NCBI GenBank assembly: GCA_027041035.1
Contig: JALULB010000052.1
Location: 1 to 5,219 of the forward strand
Reading direction: 5' to 3'
DNA: 5,219 bases
DNA from: Sedimenticola sp.
Lineage (GTDB): Bacteria > Pseudomonadota > Gammaproteobacteria > Chromatiales > Chromatiaceae
The position numbers were made by a program, and so were the translations under genes. Position 1 is the first letter of the stretch, and every line of letters begins with the position of its first letter. Shown here piece after piece: positions 1-5,219 of this stretch. The notes beneath the pieces are model-generated. The model was not told where the DNA came from and did not search any database. It saw only the letters and a program-made list of their open reading frames with translations.

Positions 1-965
<965 letters not shown>

Positions 966-969
<4 letters not shown>

Positions 970-2051
970 GTCGTTGTGTCGTCCAGTGGTAGATAGATAC
1001 TGAAAACCGTGTGTCCGGCCGCGCTGTCGCATTCGATCAATCCGCCGTGTTGGTTGATCAGCGATTGCGCGATGGTCAGGCCGAGACCCATGCCGTCCTC
1101 GCTCGCGGTGACCATCGGGTAGAAGAGTTTTTCACGAATGGATTCGTCGATGCCCGGACCGTTGTCGATGATCTGGATGCTGGTGACCAGGCGATGCAGC
1201 TCACCGCCGATGGTGAACTGGCGTAATACCCGGGTGCGTAGCTGGATCACGCCGTCGCCACCGACCGCGCGCGCGGCGTTCCGCGCGACGTTCAGCAGCG
1301 CTTGCAGGAGTTGGTCCAGGTCGCCGGTCAATTCCGGAATGCTCGGGTCGTAGTCACGCTCGATGCGCAGTTGGCCACCCTTCTGTTCGGCGAGAATCAA
1401 CACGCGCACGCGTTCCAGCACTTGGTGGACATTGATGCTTTCGCGCTTTGGCAACTGCCTTGGCCCGAGCATGCGGTCGACCAGGTTCTTCAGCCGATCG
1501 GCCTCGGCGATGATGATATCGGTGTATTCGGCCAGGTCCGGGTCGGGCAGCTCGGCGTTCAACAGCTGCGCCGCACCGCGCAGGCCACCGAGCGGATTCT
1601 TGATCTCGTGCGCGAGGCGTCGGAACAGGTCCTGCACGGCCTCCTGCTGCTGTATCAGGTTCTGTTCACGGCTGATGCGCAGCCGCCGGTCGATGCAATC
1701 CATCTCCAGCAGCAGCACCGGCTCGCTGTCGTCGGAGAACATCGGCTTCACCGTGCAGTCCACCGTGATCACGCTTTCATCCGCACGCTTCAGGGACAAG
1801 GCGCGTTGATTGACCGAATCACCGCTACTCAGCGACTGCTTCATGATGCGCATGATCGCGCCTTTCGGATCACGCAGCAGGTAGGCCGCCGGCGTGCCCT
1901 TGATCGCGCGCGCGCTGACCTGAAGCATCATCTCGGCGGCTGGATTCATGAACAGCAGACGGGCATCCGCGCCGAACAGCAGCACGGCGGTACTCAGATT
2001 CTCCAGCGCTTCGCTGGAATAACGGCAGGTTTCGGATTGAGACGTGGGCAT
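966..2051 (-). CDS. ntrB: Nitrogen regulation sensor histidine kinase NtrB (NR(II))
   Basis: This is a cytoplasmic histidine kinase/phosphatase that sets NtrC phosphorylation; in the family it is controlled by the PII protein GlnB. From the ATG at 2051 it has 361 residues, close to the family norm of about 350-360. An N-terminal PAS sensor domain (about 12-115, with FMNPAAEMML) is followed by the dimerisation/phosphotransfer segment with H148 in HEIKNPLGGLRGAAQLL, the N-box asparagine N258 (LLNVARNAA), the G1 box DNGPG (296-300), FYPMV (310-314) and the G2 box GMGLGL (320-325). There is no membrane segment. An in-frame TTG at 2081 would add ten residues. Neither start has a strong ribosome binding site, and ATG is chosen for its length fit. 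The TGA overlaps the ntrC ATG. The gene is separated from the upstream DUF4124 gene by about 160 bases that carry its probable own promoter. Also called glnL. Confidence 0.96.
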
Positions 2052-2149
2052 ACCGGGGAAAGAAAGCAATAATCGCGCCAATAAGCCGCCGCGCTCGCAA
2101 CAGCCGGATCACGGCACGGAATGGACGCCGGCAGACGGCGGAAATGCTT

Positions 2150-2212
2150 ATTATAGAACTGCCCGGACGCCCGCTAGCGCTCCAGTATAGCCGAACAGAC
2201 CCCGGATACGCA
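2150..2212 (-). promoter_or_regulatory. Candidate sigma70 promoter(s) for ntrBC
   Basis: Two good -10 hexamers stand out in the GC-rich gap before ntrB, read on the minus strand. They are TATACT at 2189-2184 and a perfect TATAAT at 2155-2150. For TATACT, the -35 position at 17-base spacing (2212-2207, TGCGTA) is poor and falls inside the NtrC-type palindrome at 2209-2225. For TATAAT, the corresponding -35 position also lacks a recognisable hexamer. Weak -35 elements fit a low-level or activator-dependent promoter. Transcripts would have leaders of roughly 90-125 bases to the ntrB ATG. This is inference from motifs only; read-through from upstream could also supply ntrBC. Confidence 0.4.
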
Positions 2213-2225
2213 CTATTTTGGTGCG
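2209..2225. promoter_or_regulatory. NtrC-binding-type palindrome upstream of ntrBC
   Basis: On the minus strand this reads CGCACC-AAAAT-AGTGCG. Against the NtrC consensus TGCACC-N5-GGTGCA, 9 of the 12 arm positions match and the A/T-rich centre is typical. The box spans the last codons and the TAG stop (2215-2213) of the DUF4124 gene, and overlaps the -35 position of the TATACT promoter, with its centre about 40 bases upstream of the expected start. In E. coli a single NtrC site at the glnL promoter represses ntrBC (glnLG) transcription, so autoregulation here is the natural inference. Its core GCACCAAA is shared with the boxes upstream of glnA. Confidence 0.7.
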
Positions 2226-2878
2226 GGCGAGCTGATTCCGAACGCCGGGGGTTTTACGCTCGGCGGTGGCCGGGGAATGCTCGGCGATTGTGGTGATATT
2301 GGTCCCGGCGCTGGCGGACGAATACCCGGCGTTTTTCCCGGACGACGGTTTGGGAACAGGATCGACTCGCGACGCAGGGTGAAACTGACCGACGCGCTGG
2401 ATATCAGCGTTTTTCCGCGTTCGTTCTCGATCTTCGCGATCAGGCTATGCGTGCCGCGATCGACGTTTTTCAGCGTCAGCGACGGGGTCGTGATCTTCAA
2501 CGGCAGCTTCTTGCCATCCATGACCAGGCGAATGACATCGCCTTTGCGCAGCCCGGGCTGAATCCGCAGGCTGACAGGCAGGTTGCCTGCATTGCTGCGC
2601 AGCGTGCTGTCCTGGGTCGGGGAAGTGATCTCCACCTTGGTGTAGCCGGCGGCCTTTTCGTCTTGCTTTTCCAACGATCTGGCGCGGAAAGCCTTGTAGC
2701 GTTCCGGTATCGGCGGTGGGGTATAGGTGGTGGATTCCGGCAGCTTGATCGCCTTGCCGCCATCGCCGGGTTGGTCGGAGTAGTAGACCGATCCATCCGG
2801 TCCGACACGCTTGTAGACCGCGGCCGTCAGCAGGCCGGGAAGCATCACGAACAGAATAACGAGCAGACGACTGGACAT
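2213..2878 (-). CDS. Secreted DUF4124-domain protein with Ig-like domain and proline-rich tail
   Basis: The product is a 221-residue exported protein of unknown function. Residues 1-20 form a signal peptide with a hydrophobic core LLVILFVMLPGLL and a likely cleavage after TAA. A DUF4124 motif follows directly (VYKRVGPDGSVYYSDQPG), the family's hallmark Y-K-x-V...G-x-x-x-Y-S-D pattern. After a linker, residues about 81-169 are rich in beta-strand-like stretches (VEITSPTQDSTLR, RLVMDGKKLPL, NVDRGTHSLIAKIENERGK) and resemble an Ig-like sandwich. The last 50 residues are a Pro/Ser-rich tail ending PAPK. It was likely exported to the periplasm by Sec. The ATG at 2878 is preferred over TTG at 2905 because AAGGGGG (2891-2885) sits six bases upstream and the signal peptide begins at once. 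I know DUF4124 genes occur near glnA-ntrBC in other gammaproteobacteria, but no role is established. Confidence 0.88.
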   Translation of the reverse strand: MSSRLLVILFVMLPGLLTAAVYKRVGPDGSVYYSDQPGDGGKAIKLPESTTYTPPPIPERYKAFRARSLEKQDEKAAGYTKVEITSPTQDSTLRSNAGNLPVSLRIQPGLRKGDVIRLVMDGKKLPLKITTPSLTLKNVDRGTHSLIAKIENERGKTLISSASVSFTLRRESILFPNRRPGKTPGIRPPAPGPISPQSPSIPRPPPSVKPPAFGISSPAPK

Positions 2879-2917
2879 ATACGGCCCCCTTCGAGCGTGG
2901 AACAAGATCCTTCCCCG

Positions 2918-2946
2918 AGATTACCGCGCCCCCCGGCCGCTGCCAA
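2918..2946 (-). promoter_or_regulatory. Sigma70-like promoter for the DUF4124 gene
   Basis: On the minus strand, -35 TTGGCA (2946-2941) matches TTGACA at 5 of 6 positions and lies exactly 17 bases from -10 TAATCT (2923-2918), which keeps the key T1, A2 and T6 of TATAAT. Transcription would start near 2911, giving a leader of about 33 bases with the AAGGGGG ribosome binding site. The position just downstream of the glnA terminator fits an independent transcription unit. This is a motif-based call only. Confidence 0.5.
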
Positions 2947-2973
2947 GCCGTATGTGATAAAACCGTAGCTTGG
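2943..2973. repeat. Short inverted repeat overlapping the DUF4124 promoter -35
   Basis: CCAAGC (2943-2948) is repeated inverted as GCTTGG (2968-2973) across a 19-base, AT-richer spacer. The left arm overlaps the TTGGCA -35 element. It could be an operator for an unidentified regulator or a chance six-base pairing. It does not match the NtrC, CRP or other consensus that I can name. Confidence 0.3.
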
Positions 2974-2998
2974 TATCAGGTTTTCACGAAGGCATGAC

Positions 2999-3032
2999 AA
3001 AAAAAGCCCCGCGGCTCACGCCGGGGGGCTTT
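2999..3032 (-). terminator. Intrinsic terminator downstream of glnA
   Basis: Read on the minus strand, AAAGCCCC (3032-3025) pairs with GGGGCTTT (3010-3003). Inside, after one C-C mismatch, CGGC pairs with GCCG around a GTGA loop, a GNRA-type tetraloop. A run of seven T follows (3005-2999), the first three of which close the stem. It begins about 40 bases after the glnA TAA stop and should end most glnA transcripts, insulating or attenuating the downstream DUF4124 and ntrBC genes. Confidence 0.92.
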
Positions 3033-3073
3033 CCACGAAGCAATGGCGGGCACCCGCCCGCCGGATCGATCGC

Positions 3074-4477
3074 TTACAGCGAGTAGTACATGTCGAACTC
3101 GACCGGATGAGTGGTCATGCGCAGGCGCGTGATCTCTTCCATCTTCAGCTCGATGAAGCCGTCGATCAGGTCGTTGGTGAACACGCCGCCGGCGGTCAGG
3201 AAGTCGCGATCCTTGTCCAGCTCTTCCAGGGCCTGGTCGAAGCTGTGGCAGACGGTCGGGATCTTCGCCGCTTCCTCGGCCGGCAGGTCGTACAGATCCT
3301 TGTCGGCGGCGTCGCCCGGGTGGATCTTGTTCTGGATGCCGTCGAGGCCGGCCATCAGCATCGCCGAGAAGGCCAGATACGGGTTCGCGGTCGGATCCGG
3401 GAAGCGCACCTCGATGCGGCGACCCTTCGGGCTGGAGACCCATGGAATCCGGATGGAGGCCGAACGGTTACGCGCCGAGTAGGCCAGCATCACCGGCGCC
3501 TCGAAGCCCGGCACCAGGCGCTTGTAGGAATTGGTCGAGGCATTCGTGAAGGCATTCAGCGCGCGCGCGTGCTTGATGATGCCGCCGATGTAGTACAGCG
3601 CGGTCTCGGACAGGCCGCCGTACTGGTCACCGGCGAAGATGTTCTCGCCGTCCTTCGCCAGGGACTGGTGCACGTGCATGCCGGAACCGTTGTCACCGAC
3701 CAGCGGCTTCGGCATGAAGGTGACCGTCTTGCCATAGGCATGGCCGACGTTGTGGATCACGTACTTCATGATCTGGTTCCAGTCGGCGCGCTTCACCAGG
3801 GTGCTGAACATGGTGCCGATCTCGCACTGGCCCATGGTCGCGACCTCGTGGTGGTGTACCTCGACCGGCACGCCCATCTGTTCCAGCGCGACGCACATCG
3901 CGGCGCGCAGATCGTGCAGCGAATCGACCGGCGGAACCGGGAAATAGCCGCCCTTGACGCCCGGACGATGACCGATGTTGCCGTCTTCATAGACCTTCTC
4001 GGAGTTCCACTCGGCCTCGTCGGAGTCCACCTTGTAGAAGCAACCGGCCATGGTGGCGCCCCAGCGCACGTCGTCGAGCACGAAAAACTCCGGCTCGGGA
4101 CCGAAATAGGCGGTGTCGGCGATACCGGTGGAGTTCAGATACGCCTCGGCGCGCTTCGCCACGGAACGCGGGTCACGCTCGTAGCCTTCCATCGTCGCCG
4201 GCTCGAGGATGTCGCAGCGCAGATTCAGGGTCGGCTCCTCGGAGAAGATGTCCATCACGGCGGTATCCGCCTCCGGCATCAGGATCATGTCGGATTCGTT
4301 GATACCTTTCCAGCCGGCGATCGACGAACCGTCGAACATCTTGCCCTCGGTAAAGATATCCTCATCGATGACGCTCACCGGCACGGAAACATGTTGCTCC
4401 TTGCCCTGGGTATCGGTAAAACGAAAGTCGACGAATTTCACGTCGTTGTCTTTGATCATCTTCAAGACATCGGTCAT
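3074..4477 (-). CDS. glnA: Glutamine synthetase, type I (GSI-beta, adenylylated)
   Basis: GlnA makes glutamine from glutamate, ammonia and ATP, as a cytoplasmic dodecamer and the main entry point for ammonium. The protein is 467 residues, against about 469 in E. coli. Visible signatures are DGSSIAGW (49-56), the metal ligands E128 and E130 in [23 protein letters not shown] with E211 and E219, the ATP-site [16 protein letters not shown] (257-272, H268), the flap VPGFEAP with E326, NRSASIRIP (337-345), [12 protein letters not shown], and the adenylylation site Y396 in [10 protein letters not shown]. That tyrosine marks the GlnE-regulated beta type. The start ATG at 4477 is set by homology ([15 protein letters not shown]) and by GGAGAGAG (4488-4481) just upstream. 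A GTG at 4564 in frame would add 29 unrelated residues and is rejected. The NtrC sites upstream and the terminator downstream make it its own nitrogen-controlled unit next to ntrBC. Confidence 0.99.
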   Translation of the reverse strand: MTDVLKMIKDNDVKFVDFRFTDTQGKEQHVSVPVSVIDEDIFTEGKMFDGSSIAGWKGINESDMILMPEADTAVMDIFSEEPTLNLRCDILEPATMEGYERDPRSVAKRAEAYLNSTGIADTAYFGPEPEFFVLDDVRWGATMAGCFYKVDSDEAEWNSEKVYEDGNIGHRPGVKGGYFPVPPVDSLHDLRAAMCVALEQMGVPVEVHHHEVATMGQCEIGTMFSTLVKRADWNQIMKYVIHNVGHAYGKTVTFMPKPLVGDNGSGMHVHQSLAKDGENIFAGDQYGGLSETALYYIGGIIKHARALNAFTNASTNSYKRLVPGFEAPVMLAYSARNRSASIRIPWVSSPKGRRIEVRFPDPTANPYLAFSAMLMAGLDGIQNKIHPGDAADKDLYDLPAEEAAKIPTVCHSFDQALEELDKDRDFLTAGGVFTNDLIDGFIELKMEEITRLRMTTHPVEFDMYYSL

Positions 4478-4518
4478 ATTCTCTCTCCAGACTGAACTGC
4501 AAACCAAGGCTCGCGAAC

Positions 4519-4598
4519 AGCAAAGCTGCCCCTCCCCCTCCAATGACGAACGGCCATCCCGCACGGCGGCCGGCTATAAATCAGACGAACCATGCCAT
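4519..4598 (-). promoter_or_regulatory. Possible glnA sigma54 promoter elements (non-canonical)
   Basis: NtrC sites imply a -24/-12 promoter (TGGCACG-N4-TTGCW). Three partial matches exist on the minus strand. TGGCATG (from 4597) has a good -24 but CT where -12 GC should be. TGG at 4542-4540 has correctly spaced GC at 4529-4528 within a purine run, but little else. TTTGCT (4524-4519) is a good -12 whose -24 position reads GAG. None satisfies the whole consensus, so the exact promoter is unresolved. Confidence 0.25.
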
Positions 4599-4688
4599 TC
4601 CCAGTGACTTTTGGTCAAGAGGAAGAAAACCCGACTGGCATTGAATTATTTTTGGTTCCAACGGGTTCCACTAATGCTTGCTCGATAC

Positions 4689-4705
4689 AGCACCAAAACA
4701 GGCTG
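4689..4705. promoter_or_regulatory. Weaker NtrC half-site upstream of glnA
   Basis: The plus strand AGCACC-AAAAC keeps five of six bases of one NtrC arm, but the opposite arm (AGGCTG) is degenerate. Its centre is 21 bases, two helical turns, from the centre of the strong site at 4710-4726. It could therefore bind NtrC cooperatively on the same face of the DNA, as the paired enhancer sites of E. coli glnA do. The half-site alone would be weak evidence. Confidence 0.45.
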
Positions 4706-4709
4706 CTTT

Positions 4710-4726
4710 CGCACCAAATGAGTGCA
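4710..4726. promoter_or_regulatory. Strong NtrC-binding site upstream of glnA
   Basis: The plus strand reads CGCACC-AAATG-AGTGCA. It matches the NtrC consensus TGCACC-N5-GGTGCA at 10 of the 12 arm positions. It lies just behind the stop codon of the CDF gene and about 230 bases before the glnA ATG, the upstream enhancer position that NtrC occupies at glnA in enteric bacteria. Confidence 0.8.
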
Positions 4727-4741
4727 AATAAGCGATACCGG

Positions 4742-5219
4742 CTAGCCATAAAACACCCTGACGATACCGAACGGCTCGGCGGCTGCCTCCGCCAGCGCCT
4801 TTCGAAACGCCTGGGTCCGGGCCTCGTCGCGAAAGCAATCGAGCGGTAGGAATACATCGACATCGATGCGCCCTGACAGATAGTGCAGCACGATCCTGTT
4901 GATATCGTCGGCGCAATCCACCCCTCGCCAGCGCTGCTGAAGCATCTCCAGCGCCTGTTCGCGCAACGGCAGGCCGCGGCATGGCGGCGCTTCCTCGTCG
5001 TCCTCCGGGTCGATATGCACGGTCACGTCGGTGACCTCTTCGATATCCTCCAGCAGGCGTTCGGCGACCGCGTCGCCGATACGGTGGCCCTCGGAGACGC
5101 TCAGCCACGGCGATACCAGCACATGCACGTCGACATACGCCTTGCCCGCGGCGCGGCGGGTGCGCAGCATGTGGATGGATTCGACGCCGGAGACACCCAG
5201 GATCACCTGGCGTATGCGC
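4742..5219 (-). CDS. Cation diffusion facilitator (CDF/FieF-like) transporter, C-terminal part only
   Basis: The window holds the last 158 codons; the transmembrane domain and start lie beyond position 5219. Residues 1-71 of the fragment match the cytoplasmic CDF dimerisation domain (ZT_dimer): VSGVESIHMLRTRRAAG, YVDVHVLV, SVSEGHRI and DVTVHIDPED. The positions equivalent to the metal-binding residues of E. coli YiiP/FieF are present as H16, H32, H45, H68 and D70. Such proteins export divalent metals (Zn, Fe, Cd, Co or Mn) by proton antiport; the metal cannot be told from this part. About 87 further residues follow, with a conserved-looking LPLREQALEMLQQRW helix and a beta-alpha-beta pattern ending VRVFYG, so the tail is longer than in FieF. 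An in-frame GTG at 5206 is internal, since reading continues to the window edge in homologous sequence. It has no evident functional tie to glnA other than position. Confidence 0.92.
   Translation of the reverse strand, partial: RIRQVILGVSGVESIHMLRTRRAAGKAYVDVHVLVSPWLSVSEGHRIGDAVAERLLEDIEEVTDVTVHIDPEDDEEAPPCRGLPLREQALEMLQQRWRGVDCADDINRIVLHYLSGRIDVDVFLPLDCFRDEARTQAFRKALAEAAAEPFGIVRVFYG

Larger units (their letters stand above)
4478..4741 (-). promoter_or_regulatory. glnA control region and leader
   Basis: This 264-base gap has no gene. In the direction of glnA it holds an NtrC-type palindrome, a weaker half-site, an AT-rich tract with a direct repeat of GGAACC (around 4654-4670), a TTGACC hexamer (4618-4613), a TGGCATG element, a purine run GGAGGGGGAGGGG (4541-4529), and the glnA ribosome binding site. 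I see no rho-independent terminator for the upstream CDF gene. The glnA promoter therefore lies here, but which hexamers are used is not clear from sequence. Confidence 0.85.

Noticed and set aside
1302..2072. 256-codon plus-strand open frame opposite ntrB
   Set aside because: It is a shadow of the ntrB codon pattern; the His/Gln/Arg-rich composition is typical of an antisense frame.
2190..2203. GG-N10-GC spacing on the minus strand (GGGG...GGC) as a sigma54 promoter for ntrBC
   Set aside because: Only the invariant GG and GC and one flanking base match; the rest of TGGCACG-N4-TTGCW is absent, as expected by chance in GC-rich DNA.
3107..4495. 462-codon open frame on the plus strand antisense to glnA
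   Set aside because: It mirrors the strongly conserved glnA codons in GC-rich DNA, its protein has no recognisable domain, and it has no supporting start signals.
4478..4564. GTG start at 4564 giving a 29-residue longer GlnA
   Set aside because: The extra residues do not match the family, and the proper ribosome binding site precedes the ATG at 4477.
4615..4863. 82-codon minus-strand frame across the CDF gene end and glnA control region
   Set aside because: It conflicts with the true CDF frame, which keeps homology to its stop at 4742, and covers the NtrC sites.

Overview
All genes in this window lie on the minus strand and belong to a nitrogen-assimilation locus: glnA (glutamine synthetase), a small secreted DUF4124 protein, ntrB/glnL and ntrC/glnG. 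They are preceded by the 3' end of a cation diffusion facilitator (CDF) transporter gene. The GC-rich DNA, the close match of GlnA, NtrB and NtrC to enterobacterial and pseudomonad proteins, and a DUF4124 gene between glnA and ntrBC all point to a gammaproteobacterium, possibly of the Chromatiales/Ectothiorhodospiraceae type. The genus cannot be fixed from this sequence.

In transcription order (right to left): 5219-4742 is the end of a CDF metal transporter, with a C-terminal extension beyond its dimerisation domain. 4741-4478 is the glnA control region, with a strong NtrC-type palindrome (4710-4726) and a weaker half-site two helical turns closer to glnA. 4477-3074 is complete glnA with the adenylylation tyrosine. 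3032-2999 is a strong intrinsic terminator. 2946-2918 is a sigma70-like promoter for the DUF4124 gene (2878-2213). 2225-2209 is a second good NtrC-type palindrome, which covers the DUF4124 stop codon and the -35 region of a likely ntrBC promoter. 2051-966 is ntrB, and 969-1 is ntrC, cut by the window edge and overlapping ntrB by ATGA.

Functionally, NtrB phosphorylates NtrC when nitrogen is limiting. NtrC-P would activate glnA from the distal sites and, by analogy with the E. coli glnL promoter, would limit its own operon by binding at 2209-2225. GlnA activity is also set by adenylylation at Tyr396. I see no mobile element, CRISPR array, tRNA or rRNA. I found no wholly new system. The most interesting points are the NtrC box embedded in the DUF4124 stop codon, the lack of a canonical -24/-12 promoter before glnA despite good NtrC sites, the DUF4124 gene within the nitrogen regulon, and the CDF tail that looks like a second dimerisation-like fold.
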